Source: Polymyxa betae | Taxonomy: Eukaryota; Endomyxa; Phytomyxea; Plasmodiophorida; Plasmodiophoridae | NCBI GenBank assembly: GCA_003693705.1 | Contig: RBZT01000689.1 | Coordinates: 1-53,322, forward strand | DNA: 53,322 bases | Reading direction: 5' to 3' | In this document: positions 41,098 to 52,752 of the stretch, piece by piece | Position numbering within the stretch: position 1 is the first letter of the stretch | How the letters are laid out: the number at the start of each line of letters is the position of its first letter | The notes under the pieces: generated by a model | The model's input: only the letters and a program-made list of their open reading frames with translations | Told to the model about the DNA's origin: nothing | Databases searched by the model: none | Made by a program: the position numbers and the translations under genes

Positions 41098-42147
41098 ATG
41101 ATACTGACGACCCAGTCGGGATGGCAATTCGACACCGACCTGGGCGTCGATTGCAGCGTCGGCGTCCATTTTGATCAGCGGGGGACGTCTTGCTTCGGCC
41201 TACCACGACCGCATGCCAAGCCGCTGTACTCGACGAAATCGGGCTCGGTCGTCAACTGCGATCTGGTCACGTTCTGCATTCATTCAGCTGGGACCCATAC
41301 AGAATGGATCGGTCATCTATCTGTAAGTTCTGTAGTTTTAAACATAGTGAATTTTCGCTCTACATGTTTTCAAATGTTTGTGAATTTTCACTCTACATGC
41401 TTTAAAATATTTTTGAATCATTATTCTACGTGATTTCAAATATTTGAGTTTTCAAAATTTCTATCTTTTGTTTTTCGATACTCTCAATGTTGTTCATGAA
41501 CATCTGTTATAGAAGAAACGCATCTCGATCACGAATGTCCTGCCAATATCTTTGCAAAAGGCGCTACTGCTTTCAATTACGCCAACGCCTATCGAATCAA
41601 CGTCAGAATTCTACCCCTGCTCTAAACCGGGCGATTTAGTCGTCACGAGATCAGCATTAATAGCTGCAAGAAACTGGCTAAACTTTGATGTTAGTTTTTG
41701 GCCACTATTTCAAGCATCTTGCTTAATTCTATACTTTAGGGATTGCATTTCACAGCATTATGTATAAGAACGCTTCCAAATGGCGACGATAAGAAAGAAA
41801 GATCGTACTCGGGAAGAAATGCTCCATATCTATCTATGGAATCCGCCGAGCTTATAGCATCCGATTGGAATGTTCAGCATTTCCTATGCGATCTGCCTTC
41901 AGTTGACAAAGAAAGCAGCGGCGATGATGTTGTAATCCACAGAATCCTCTGGAGGATGCCTATGTCTGGCGATGTCACGCCCGATAACGGTGCTAGATCG
42001 ACGATTACAGAATTGGCCTACTTCCATGAAGTTCTTCCAGACGGATTCTACATGCTCGATCTGCAAACAACCAATTTGGATTCGGATGCTACTTTGTCTC
42101 GACCTGTACTTTTCCCAATCCAGCAACAAGTGCACAGGTATTACTAA
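41098..42147 (+). CDS. Cyclase-family metal hydrolase (kynurenine-formamidase-like)
   Basis: CDS join(41098..41322,41513..41689,41740..42147), 269 residues; introns of 190 and 50 nt keep frame. The metal motif of the cyclase family (KynB/COG1878 type) is present: HSAGTHTEWIGH, with His62, Gly-Thr-His67, Glu69 and His73. Family-typical blocks follow: YSGRNAPYLSMESAELIA and CDLPSVDKES near the C-terminus. The THTE form (Glu instead of Asp) places it with a subgroup common in bacteria rather than with classical kynurenine formamidases. The expected chemistry is metal-dependent hydrolysis of an amide or lactam, in the cytosol. The usual second His after SVDxE is seen in VIHRILW. The substrate is not readable. 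A gain from bacteria is possible, but it has acquired two introns. Confidence 0.8.
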
Positions 42148-42594
42148 ACATTTGTATACGAGTTCTTGTTTGTGATTATTTTACAGGTCAGGTTTAGACA
42201 GAACTGCTCCAATCGTTTAGCATTGCTACAGCTTTGAATGTACGCAATTCACCGATTGTGGAAATTTGAAACCATCCTAAATCAATCTAAAAGAGTCACG
42301 AATCTGATTTTGGATACCAAATACAAATCAATCATTCAATCATCAGGCATCCATCTCTTTTTCACCGTCTCTGAGTATTTACATGCGAAAGGTTTCGAGT
42401 GAATCGTTGCTATAATGAGAAACATGATGCTCATTCTTATACAAACTTTTCTATCAACATACTTTCCTGAAGTGTTCGACTATTATGAAAAAGAATGTTC
42501 GCAAGAAGCTGTTTACGACTAGATTGCAAAATTTCTCATAAAGCGTGTCTATATAGGTAATAAATAATTCAAGATAAATGTAGTCTCCAGGAGA

Positions 42595-44359
42595 TTAATT
42601 GCCATCTAGTTCTAATCCGGGCTTGTACTGCATCGAGATGAAAATCCTGCGAATCCATTCATAAGCTGTTTGGACCGTCTTGGAATCAAACAATAAGGCA
42701 GTCGGATCAACCAGCCAAGGTACTCGAACGTAATGCGGATTCACGACGGTTGCTGATAGGAAAAACGCAACGAATCGTTTGGCGAAGTTTTTGGCCAGAT
42801 AATCTTCGAACAGGTCATGGAAATATCGATTAAATCGCATTCCGAAAAGATGGGATTCTGCATGATCGACAGTGATGTTAAAGTCGCAGATTGGATTCTG
42901 ATGCAAAGATACAGCGATATAATCGACAGGCCATTGCTCGTCGAGGTCGAAAGCCAGTGGATGGTCGACGATAACGTTCATCGCTCCATCGATCGTTAAA
43001 TTGCAAATGTTCAGCACAATCGAAGACGAGTTTCCGAGTCCATCAACTGCCAGACGAATATGAAATTTCGAGTAATTCGCCCGGAATCCCATACGATATG
43101 TATGTGGCTGCTCAGGCAGATTCAACATCCTTCAAAGCATTCAACAAACTCGAATTTGGAATCTTAATGCACAATACCAAAATAGAGGGACATCACGCCA
43201 GTCTTTAATGTCCATATTGAATTTCAGGATTCGGACCCGAATTGGTCCAGACATGCTGCTGGTGATACTCCTCAATGACCGTTTAAGATTTGCCTGGTTT
43301 TCTGAGCTAAACACGAACGTATACAGAAGATGCTGCAACACAATGGCGAAGCAATCCAAAGAACGGCCTTGCTCTGTCGCTGACATTGCAGCGATCTTTC
43401 GAGGTATGGCGATGGGCCGTTGGAAGCCATCCAGTACGTCAGCCTTTACAGGGCTGGGATCGATTTTGTTCTTGACGAGTGCAGTACGATCACGGAATCG
43501 TTCCATCCCTGACAGAATCCGTTCGAAATATGTCAAGGCGATTTCTGATTCGGTCACGCTGGGTATTACAGACTTATAGCCTCGAAAGAACATTCGTAAG
43601 AAATACTTGATGGCCTTGTTGGCTATTGGTGAGAGGTTATGGACTTCCCGGAGCCTCCACTCGTAGTTGTAACGATCTGCTGGTAATTTCAACTGTTATG
43701 CTCAATGATTACATGAACACAAAGAAAGCTTCAGCCGATACCTGTACTGTTACGTTGGCAGCAATTCCATGTTCGATGTTTAGAACGAGCGGAGCGCATG
43801 CAAGCAGCTTCGTCGTCACACACCCTTTGAGTAAGAGAAATGGAAAGAAGGCGTCAATGTCTGCCGTGAATACATCTTCTATAGGCTCGTATTCCTTGGC
43901 GATAATTACCAACGGCTCGATAAGGGATCTGTTATACCTGCCCTCAGGTAGGAAATCGATAATGGTGGGATAGACCGCAAACTTCGAGTTGGAATAATCA
44001 GCCAAATTCAGGGCTTCCTTTAGATCCAAAGGACCCTTGAACTTGTAGATAATCGCTGTAAGTAATGATTGAGCTAATTCGCTCCATGCAGCTAGAGCCG
44101 CCGCCTGATCGGCGGTATCATAGAAGATATCTTGGTCTGGAAGCTTCATGAACATATACGCCCAGAATCCTGTTAATATCAATACGACAACCAGCAAGAG
44201 GATGAGCTGAAGGCAGGTGGCCACAGGGATGATCATCATACGATCCCATCTCCATTCCGCTGTCTTTCGAAGCCGGCGTAGACAGGCCCGGCCGGGTGAA
44301 TTATCTTTTGATAGACGATGGAAGTGATGGTCTGGGAACGAATGTCTTCGTTCTGTCAT
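42595..44359 (-). CDS. Type II membrane glycoprotein, unknown family
   Basis: CDS complement(join(42595..43129,43178..43692,43742..44359)), 555 residues; introns of 48 and 49 nt. After 40 basic cytosolic residues there is one membrane segment (about 42-70, with LQLILLLVVVLILTGFWAY). The remaining 485 residues should be extracytosolic and carry several N-glycosylation sequons (NVTV, NYSK, NSSS, NLTI, NITV). Folding cannot be inferred, though alternating hydrophobic strands (FHIRLAVDGL, VLNICNLTIDGAM) suggest beta structure as in LEA2-like or lipid-binding domains. The gene converges on the cyclase gene, with 447 bases between stops. Both splice junctions read naturally (NVTVQ to LKLPADRY; DVPLFW to MLNLPEQ). 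Confidence 0.7.
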
Positions 44360-44999
44360 GGGCTTGAAAATGGCTCATAAGCGAAGTGCAGAAAGATCGT
44401 TTAAAGAAGGAAGACACGGACCAAGCTCGCTGCGAACTGTGATGAGGTGACCCCATCACCCCAGGCATCACCCCTCTCATTTCCAGGGCAGGAGTAACAA
44501 TGACGATCCCATCACTCTACTGCTCTAAATGGAAGAGCCCATTCACACTTATTCATGCGCTGCGAAAACGTTTGCGTGCTGAACTAGCTTATATTGACGA
44601 CAGGGGACGATTTTGGTCATGCTTACAGAGCGTTTGGGTGCTCAAATAATCGATGCCTTTTATGGAATACCAATAAGAGCCATTTTCCCTTCCCAACCCT
44701 TCCTATCGGTATTGCTAGATCTGTAGATTTGTTAATGGTTTAGTTTCATTTAGAAAGAGCAAGCGAAGATCTCGCTCGGGGTAAAAAATCGAACACTAGC
44801 CAATCAGATATATCGGCGGAGACGACACCTGGCATCGTCTTCTCTTTCAAGGAATCAGAAAGTTTCGCATCGGCTCTGCTAGGGCAGATATTCTCTGTCT
44901 AAGTCGTTACGATGATATTAGAAGGATGCGCCGCCATACACAAACTGTTGAAGTCGAAATATTGAATATGTTATATGTTCATACAGTAAAAGTTTCTAA

Positions 45000-45042
45000 T
45001 AAGGCCCTGGGCAATATTGCCAGGGCCCAGGGTCTTAGCCGA
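45000..45042. repeat. Hairpin with AAGRCCCTGG arms
   Basis: AAGGCCCTGGGCAATATTGC is followed by CAGGGCCCAGGGTCTTA: nested inverted repeats. A second hairpin with the same AAGACCCTGG arms lies 400 bases to the right, suggesting element ends. Confidence 0.5.
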
Positions 45043-45402
45043 AATGAGTGCTGAGGGTCTTATCAAGGTGCCAACGTCATTTTAGAGGCCTTAATAAAGA
45101 ATTGGCGGTTGTTACTTGTTATCACTTGTAGATCGAAATCTCTCGCAATATCGTCGTTTCCTCAAGAGAGATACGTGTTGGTTGCCGAAAGAATTTTTTA
45201 TTTGTAGATTTATGTCCAATTTGGCAAATGTAACGCACTTCTACGATGTAAAAGCACAGCCTTCGCAAAATTGATTCAGTTCACTATGCATTAAAATTGC
45301 TTCAATAATAAATTGAACTTTCACGTCGATGGCCAGGGCATGTACGTTTACGCTATCGAGTATATTCAAATAGCATTAGTTCAGGAAGTGTATCTATTAA
45401 GA

Positions 45403-45442
45403 CCCTGGGAAGCCGGAATTCCAACGTCCAGGGTCTTAGGCA
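45403..45442. repeat. Hairpin with AAGACCCTGG arms
   Basis: AAGACCCTGG and CCAGGGTCTT are exact inverted repeats around a 19-base loop (GAAGCCGGAATTCCAACGT). Confidence 0.6.
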
Positions 45443-46907
45443 TCCAAAAACAGGGTTCAGGGCGTATATGAGACACTTTTTCTTGGGAGTCCAAAAGTCC
45501 GTAACGTTTGAGTTTTCAAAAGTCCGAAGCGTTTTTAAGAGGATTCAGAGGAGTTTCTGGTCCAGTCTTAAGAATGGAAAGTGAAAACAACTGCGTTTAA
45601 CAAAAACATAAATGTGACGCACTTTACTGAAGCGCGTAGTCAAAATATATCTTGCTTGACTAAGAGGTAACCAGTCCAGAAACTTTCCACCCTATAAGAA
45701 TATCGTCAAAAACTCCGTAGATTTTAACCATACTGCACAAGTATTGACACATTCCCCTCTAAAACAATCACCGGGATTCGGTTCACGAACGCCACGACTC
45801 CTGCCGAAAGATCGGCCGCTCTTTCCACTATGCTGGCCTTTGCTGACAAGCCGGCCGCTCTTTCCACTATTCTGGCCTTTGCTGATACCAGTACAAGCCG
45901 GCCGCTTCTCATTGTCAACGGACGACCCGGTGCTTATTTCCCAAGCCCCCAACCGGATCCGGGTGCTGGTGCCGAATCTGTTCTGAATTTCGCATCTGGA
46001 GTACAAGCCGTCGAACTCGAGCACTGGCTGGCGCATCATGGACACCAGCAGGCGGTCTGCAATCCGCAGGACCCCTTCGACACACATATGACATCATGAT
46101 TGACAGCCATCCTTGGCATTCAGCCCATACATGAAGTCATTTTTTAAAATACAGCCATTATGAAGAATTGCTTTGTCAATTTGATTTTTTACCAACAGTT
46201 ATCAGGAGTTAGGAGGCGGGAATCGGGCTGCGTATCATACCAACATCAGCAACACAGGCATAAGCGTCATTTTCGCGGATATTGAAAATAACCTTGTGTG
46301 TGAATGAAGTTTTTATTTTGCTTGTCCATGTTTCAGATTCTGACCCTTATTTCAACTTGATTTTCATTCAAGATGGGAAGCAGAAAATGACGTTTCCAGT
46401 CAAAAGACCGAGATCATTGCACTAGCTACAGACGGGACAGGAGAGCATTCTGTCTCTACAATTTGAAGAGCGGCATACTGCATACATATCCATATACCGT
46501 TACTCGAGCAAATATCATATCGTGGACATGTAAGAAGAGCAGAACGTCCTTGCCGAAATTTGTGTAGAGACAATAAAATCATGGATCTGACCGGCATCTA
46601 TTAGATTTCAGGGTTGCTACCATAAAACGAAAAAAAACCTTGAATGCACCCGACCGGTGTACGGGATGGTTACTATACGTTACATTGTAGACTCGATAGG
46701 CAGTCACGGAGAAGCCATATTTTCAAAAAGTGCGCTTGCACTTTATCTGAAACCGATTTGAAAGAATGTTGAATTGAGTCGCACTGTAGCCCGAAGACCC
46801 CGACAATGTTGAATTAAGATGAGTCGCGTTGTAGGCCGCAGATCCCATCACCCCGACCCCGTCACCCCGACCCCGCCCAGGTCAGAGACACCATCCATTT
46901 ACAATTC

Positions 46908-48013
46908 AGATCATCAGAATTGTTGTCCTGTTAGGCGTCGTTGGAAGCCATTGTGCTGTCAAGGCGAGCTTCGCTCCTCATGAATACGGATGCTCCCGAT
47001 TCCACAACTATCTGGGTCCGCAACACAGCTGGGAGAATGATCTCGCCCCTGCATTTCTGAACAACGATTTCGTCGTGGTGATCCACGGTGTGGTGGCCGC
47101 CGGAAAATCGTCCCTTATCAAATTGCTCTGTGGACCCCAGAATGGTCTACAGATCGGCCCCAAATTCCCAGACGGCAGCAACATTCGAAGTGTCACCGAC
47201 CGAGCCGACATTTATCTCTGCCGGTCTCGAACCAGTCCTCGGTCCGCCGCCATCTTTGTCATCGATACTCCCGGCTTCGGGGAACCCGACGAGGCCGGCC
47301 AACTACGCGCCCTAGAAGGCGTCGACCGTGCATATCTATTGGCCCGAGAGCAGCGAACCCCTCTCAGGCGAATCTATTTCTTACTGGACTGGACCGACCC
47401 GAAAGAAGCCATTCCGCGCAACCTGGAAAACCACCTCCGTATCCTGCTTGTCCGATATGGACCCTTGAGCATCGCGGATCCGCTTCGTCATCAGCAAGTC
47501 CGATCTGTTGACGAACGACAGCAAGGACCTGGCAAGGAAAGGCTGGACATAATATCAAGCTGTTTCGAGACGATATTCAATCAGAAGCCGCATTCGAAAA
47601 CCGTCATTTTCATTGCTGCGACATTGAATGGGAATGCTCGTCAGCTATCACACGATCTAACCATGGCTTCCGAACAACGAGTCTGCGAAGGCGATTTGCC
47701 ACCGACTTTATGTCCGGGTGGTAAATTCGCTCACATGCAGAACTATCTGGAGATGCTCGATTTGCTTGGTTTCCTGATCAAAGATTACAGTTTCGAGAAT
47801 GTTCGAATTGATCACGAACGGGAACCCTCAAGTCTTGTGACGCTACGGTCGTCAATCAAGGATTTGGCCTCTCGAATCGCCCAGCTTCTGAAAGAATATG
47901 AAACGACGTTTGACAAGAAGGCAGATGACGAGCGTATCGCTCTATACAACGTTTGGATGGATTCCGGGTCCCGGAACAATCACGGCGGTTGCTTGCGGGA
48001 TTGCAAGCGTTAA
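46908..48013 (+). CDS. P-loop GTPase, AIG1/GIMAP-like, possibly with signal peptide
   Basis: The frame is open from about 46908 (after a TTCAG acceptor-like site) to TAA 48013. It starts IIRIVVLLGVVGSHCAVKA, which looks like a signal peptide, but no ATG was found. The G1 loop GVVAAGKSS (47087 on), a possible G2 Thr in SVTDRAD and the G3 motif IDTPGFGEPD are clear, so it binds GTP. Order and spacing resemble AIG1-type GTPases. G4 (TKxD) is not obvious: IYFLLDWTDP sits where the beta strand should be. In the last 25 codons another frame becomes more protein-like (WIPGPGTITAVACGIASV, to TAA at 48121), suggesting a one-base shift or splice near 47940-47990. A TIR element begins 7 bases after that second stop. 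Confidence 0.55.
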
Positions 48014-48127
48014 GCATCGAGAGTATGCGAGAACTGCGGAAAAATATCGATATCAGGTGGACACATTGAATGGGCAGTTGCCCACTGATCTGGCGCTGTA
48101 TTGCGGTGTCAATCGTTGCTAAATACC

Positions 48128-48904
48128 GTGCCCACTCCGATAACCGATACTCCGATAACCGATATACTCCGATATCCGATAATTTTTTGGGAATTTCGGA
48201 TCGGTACTATGGATGATATCCAATATGACTGGGGGTTTTCTATTATCAAATATCCGATACCAAAATCGCGAAATATCGGTTATCAGAAATTCATAAAAAC
48301 TGAAGGAATCAGCAATGCTTGATTGTATTTTGAGGTTATTCAATCGAAGAACGAAATAAATCATGATTCGACCGTTGCTGAAGGAATCTTCACGCATCTG
48401 TTGCCTGGATTACGGTTAAATCATGAATTACTGTCCGGACTTTGCGCTGAAACTCCGGATCTTTATCTAACATCACAAGTCAAAACCACTGTTCGGAGAG
48501 CATGAATTCGCTGCTCAAGAGGAATCATTTCCTATACGTCGATCGTCATCATCATCCTGGATTTCATCCTCGCACGGACACTCTTCGACATTACACTTCA
48601 GGCCTTCTCATACTGAGCAATATCCGCATCTGTCAGGTTTAAATGGAATTAGGGCTCCATGACGTTTGAAGATGCAGAGAGTTTAGAGCACACAAGTTAG
48701 AGAATCTGCTGAACAGACCTCGCACTCCGTGGAAAATTTTTCACAAATATAAAATAAGCTCAATGATTTCTCAGAAAACTGCGCGACTGGTCTGCACTGA
48801 CGCACATTTGTCTGCGTACGCAAAATTTGTATTGATATCCGATATTTCTTGATATCCGATGCGAACCCCCGACTCCCGGTAGTATCGGTTATCAGAGTAG
48901 GCAC
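48128..48904. mobile_element. TIR element, 777 bp, CCGATA-rich ends
   Basis: The 24-base ends GTGCCCACTCCGATAACCGA(TACT) at 48128-48151 and the complement of 48881-48904 match at 22 of 24 positions. Inside both ends run degenerate CCGATA/TCCGATATCC repeats. No clear target duplication is visible and no transposase is encoded. It is MITE-like. The right end directly faces AT-rich intergenic DNA; the left end abuts the GTPase gene. Confidence 0.55.
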
Positions 48905-49662
48905 ACGATAGATTTGTGATCGGGTGAATTACCAGCTGAGAAAGCAGGTTGTAGAGGTCCCATGATATTCTGAGCCCCGGTACTTTCACACCAAGCATCA
49001 AGACGAGTCACAAAGGTGGGATCAGATTTATTAACAACTCATTGATCGTCTGACATATACCGTAATTCGTGCCGAAATAACCCCCTACGCACTTTTTTTG
49101 TAAATGCGATTGCGGGTTCAAAACTGGAACATTTGCCGTGAAATTAAAAAAAAAGAATATTAAAACATTTCTCTAAAATGTCATCTAAAAATAGTTATCG
49201 AAATCGTTCTCAGAGTTGAGAAATTTCGAAAATACAAAGTGCGTAACTGGGGGTTATTTCGGCAAGAATCACGGTAGCATTTCATGTAGGATATGGGCGT
49301 TGATTGTCTCAGGGGTTAGTTCGTGGTTATAGTCGGCCAGTACGTCATTGGTCACCACCCGTATGTACCGAATCCGTCTGAGGAATATCTGTTTTCGCCA
49401 TACAAGTGCCAGTGGATAAAATTTTCTAATAAATGTAAACCGTTATAAGTGCGCAATGAAAATATTTTATTCGAAAAATCTCGACGCTGTTCGAAAGCAT
49501 AATTGAGATCTATCGTTTGGCGCTGAGTTTCCTCAGGAAGGTGTTCTTGTCACCGAATTCTAAAATTACAGAATTAAGCTGTCCGCAAACCGTCTTCATC
49601 ATTACGATTGTGTCGATACCATCACAGACGTTGCTCTGTATTGATTGAAATAGATTGAGAGG
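48905..49662. other. Intergenic, AT-rich
   Basis: No open frame of note and no recognised element. A near inverted pair (CCCCCTACGCACTTTTTTTG at about 49081 and AAAGTGCGTAACTGGGGGTT at about 49236, each beside TTATTTCGGC-like sequence) could be ends of another small element. Confidence 0.35.
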
Positions 49663-50995
49663 CTATGGGCGTGAATCCGACAAGGCCAGGATGCGATCAA
49701 TGTCGATATCTGGGAGATGTAGAATGGGTACGAAGGCCAAGTCCGGGACCGGCGTGCGTCGAAGCTGATCGGAGACATTGGGCAGGTCGGCCGTCGGGAT
49801 GAAGGCCGTGGCGACCAGAACGCGCGATCTTCCTTGTCGACCGCATCGCTCTGGAGCTGGACCAACTGGAAAATAACGAACTAGATGGCCCGGGTCTGAT
49901 AAAAGTCAGTCATATGAAATGTAACATAACATAAAGAGCTGTTTTGCTTCATTTCCAGTTTTCGTTTCGAGAAATGGTCGCTGTAACATATACAGAAAGA
50001 TTTTGTGAATGTTATATAATTTCAACATGAATTTTTTTTTGCAGATTGTTTCCAAAATTCATTTTCCAGAAAACCCAACATCACGGGGATTTCAAAATAA
50101 ATTTTTTCAATTTCGGATAAAACAATTTCCTGTTAAAACTTCAAATCGGGCCGAACTCAGCGGACGCGAGTTTTGTTACCTTCGAAAAGTGTTTGGATTG
50201 AGGCACGGCGGACGAAATACAGCGGATTGAATGTGTCGTGCTCATAGCGAATATGGGCCAACAGGGTCTTCAGATCGCGAAGCGCGTAGTGGCACAGAAT
50301 GCACATATGCCCGGTCCGTACGGGGATGCCGTCGACCTGGTCGAGATAGTCCGGACTTTGGTGCGTCATGTACCGGCGTAGCGACGGGTGCGATTCATCC
50401 ACGATGGGCAGGCTGCGCTCCTGCTGTGCCTCGGTCAGAAACAGCATTGTTCGAAACCCTAAACCCTAAACTTGAACTGCTACCAATGTCTCAAAAGACG
50501 GTTTTAGAGAGCGAATCCAGAAAAAATTTATTGCGACTAAAGGAGATTGTTAGCTAAATGAATCCGTTAGAAATGAAGCTAAATTTTTTTCAAAATTTTT
50601 ATAAAAACAGCTTCAGCTGATCGCTAGCAGTATTCAGATCGTATGAAGAAAACATTTCAAATGTTTCTCCAATCAGGCCTCACAATGAACATATTGACGT
50701 CGATCGTGGGCTCGAGATTGTGAACAGCCCGCGGATGGTGCGTACGCAACGCCGAGCAAATGGCTTGCGAGCACAGCCGACATATCAGGACATTGAGTTT
50801 GATGTTCCGGATGTATCCGAGCGTAATGAGCTCCGGCGGCAGATACGCATCGATGTTCGGTAAGCGCGCCGCCTTCTGCCACGACGCTTGCGACGTGATT
50901 TCGCATTCGGCTTTGTGCGCAAGTAGGTCGGCCTCGCTCGCGAACGATCGCCGGCAGCTGGAGCGCGGACATCGGCTTCTTCCGCCGACCGCCAT
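49663..50995 (-). CDS. OrsD-like zinc-finger protein, copy B
   Basis: Three minus-strand exons: 50995 to about 50663, about 50445-50180, and 49865-49663 (TAG). Exon 1, from an ATG (MAVGGRSRCPRSSCRRSF), has a first finger-like Cys pair, then GYIRNIKLNVLICRLCSQAI and LRTHHPRAVHN, the typical first block of OrsD domains. Exon 2 holds the second finger (MCILCHYALRDL, then LLAHIRYEHD) and SIQTLFEG. Exon 3 ends QLRRTPVPDLAFVP, then LHLPDIDIDRIL, matching the tail of copy A at 13977-14553; the last intron is at the same codon and phase. Exon 1/2 boundaries are approximate, and a telomere-like repeat sits at that acceptor. It is probably nuclear if the fingers bind DNA; the role is unknown. Confidence 0.65.
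50455..50471. repeat. Telomere-like repeat at an intron acceptor
   Basis: AAACCCTAAACCCTAAA on the plus strand, so TTTAGGG on the coding (minus) strand of OrsD-like copy B, immediately upstream of exon 2. TTTAG|G itself is a usable acceptor. Confidence 0.65.
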
Positions 50996-51070
50996 TGTCG
51001 AGATTCGATTTCGCTGTGACGAAGCTTTGAATCTTGTTGCAGTTGCTGTCTGAATCTGTGGTCTCTCCAA

Positions 51071-52282
51071 CTGTGATGATCTTCAACACAAGATTCGAGT
51101 TGTGACTCAATACAATTTTAACGCTATTTTAAAACTTTTTCAAAAAAAATTTCAGTAGCACGCTCTATAGCAAACGGTTTTTTTTTTAGTATTTCATCCT
51201 TCACGAAAACGGATCTTCCGAACTCGATCCTTAGAGCCTAAACATGGCGAACTTTATCATTTTCTACCGGAAGGTATTCTCAATCTTTCAGCATACTGAT
51301 GTCGCTATGCAATCCTGCATTTTCGACTATCAGAGGCTTATCCATTTTCTTTAAGGGTTCGGCTCTCAATTTGCCCGGTCAGGCTTCTGCTCGTATTGTT
51401 TTTTTTATGAGTCGAATATACAGCTAAGAGGTCAGTCAAAATCGAGCACTTTAACGATGTAAAGGTTAATAGGCTTGGTGATGGCGTCTACTGTCTTTAT
51501 TGAATTCAGCTCACACAACTCTTCTACATAGAAAGCGTCCTCACACTCCAATACCACACATCCGAGTAAGCACCCAAACCCTAAGCATATCCAGCTTGTG
51601 TATTTCAGAAGTTTCTGTCCAGCATCTAGTCAATTCTGCGGTGTTGAAAAATCTGGGTTTTAACAGAAGCGACCCATTTATGATTGCTTCAAAAATTTGT
51701 GGTCTTTGAAGCGGGTCGCAATCAGGATCCATTTCCCTCAGCGTTAGCGCCTACGAAGACTTCATCTGGTATTACAGAATCGCCACAATCTTGATTGATG
51801 TTAGAGAGCCCAGATGCCGAGATCCGCTCAGGGACAAAATACGTGAAAAACGATAATCGATTTCTGTATGAAATCATGCCGTTTATCAAGGCTGATGTAC
51901 GACACCGTATGGAGCTCTTTATGAAGAACTTCATAACATTAACATGAAGGCTGACCTGATATTGGCCAATGTTTGACTAATTCATTGTCTTTAACCCGAA
52001 GACTGCCAAGATATTGACCAGTTTTTTGACTAATTGGCTAATTGCCTTTAATACGAAGGCTGTCCTGATATTGATCAATTTTTTGACTGATTCGTTGTCT
52101 TTAGCACGAAGACTGCTCTAATATTGACCAGTTTTTTTACTACATTGTCTTTAACACGATTTTTATAGGCTTTTCTGTCATTCGAAAACATGATTAGTTT
52201 GAGAGAAATTTTGCGTGGATTTTCAGCAGGCGGAAATCTGGACAAATTCGCCACAACAACGTCCTAATTCTCAGCCAGTCAC
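51071..52282. other. Intergenic, low complexity and tandem repeats
   Basis: Only short open frames (51500-51709 plus and its complement). Contains ACCCAAACCCTAAG at about 51575 and the tandem repeat described at 51945. Confidence 0.35.
51945..52160. repeat. Degenerate tandem repeat, about four units of 55-66 bp
   Basis: Each unit runs CGAAGACTG or AAGGCTG, then (C/T)AATATTGACCAGTTTTTTGACT or similar, then TTGTCTTTAA(C/T)ACGAAG. Units vary in length and are moderately diverged. Confidence 0.7.
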
Positions 52283-52288
52283 TTGTCA

Positions 52289-52495
52289 ATGGTTCTAGTT
52301 AACGCTACATGTACGTTACTAAACAGTCTTGTAACGTGTCCCCAACCTCAGCAAGTGCTCATTGGCAGTACAGATGACTTGTATTACACGCACGAAGTTT
52401 ACGTTACCCGACTGCCGATTCACTACAGTTTATGGATCGGGCGCAGCCCATGGGGTCGGGGCGACCCAACGATCGCTGTCAATGTCACATCTTGA
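52289..52495 (+). CDS. Hypothetical exon with extracellular character
   Basis: An ATG-started frame of 68 codons, MVLVNATCTLLNSLVTCPQP and later YSLWIGRSPWGRG and NVTS at the end. N-glycosylation sequons and Cys residues suggest an extracytosolic segment, perhaps one exon of a longer gene. No splice partner could be fixed. Confidence 0.3.
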   Translation: MVLVNATCTLLNSLVTCPQPQQVLIGSTDDLYYTHEVYVTRLPIHYSLWIGRSPWGRGDPTIAVNVTS

Positions 52496-52752
52496 GGTCT
52501 GAGGCGGTTGTGGATGACGGATGGTCAAGGGGGAGACATAGCAAGAAAAAACTCTCAAACATCGTCTCACGTTTCGATACGCCTCTATCATATCATCCTT
52601 CAGAAACAGCAATATAACAGACTTAAATACAACAGTATAGAAGCAGCCAGAGCTTATAAGAAAATGTTACAGAAATCTTACAAACACGGCTGTCCAATCG
52701 AGTGTGTTGTATGTGATAGATGCTGGGAGACCATCAAGAGATCGAGACATTG

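Larger units (their letters stand above)
44360..46900. other. Intergenic; hairpins, short repeats and an ambiguous open region
   Basis: No gene is supported. Two hairpins built on AAGACCCTGG lie at 45000-45042 and 45403-45442. At 45790-45900 a short tandem repeat (GGCCGCTCTTTCCACTAT then CTGGCCTTTGCTGA, period about 48) keeps three frames open on both strands (plus 45744-46099, minus 46087-45692), so strand and coding status cannot be decided. At 46765-46880 short repeats built on AATGTTGAATT and CACCCCGACCCCG precede the GTPase gene. Confidence 0.4.

Noticed and set aside
43690-43712. A 20-nt intron in the type II membrane protein gene
   Set aside because: It leads into a stop; a 49-nt intron from 43741 to 43693 restores the frame and reads naturally.
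45692-46099. Overlapping frames on both strands with a repeated motif
   Set aside because: A 48-bp-period repeat keeps three frames open; no frame is clearly better, so no gene is called.
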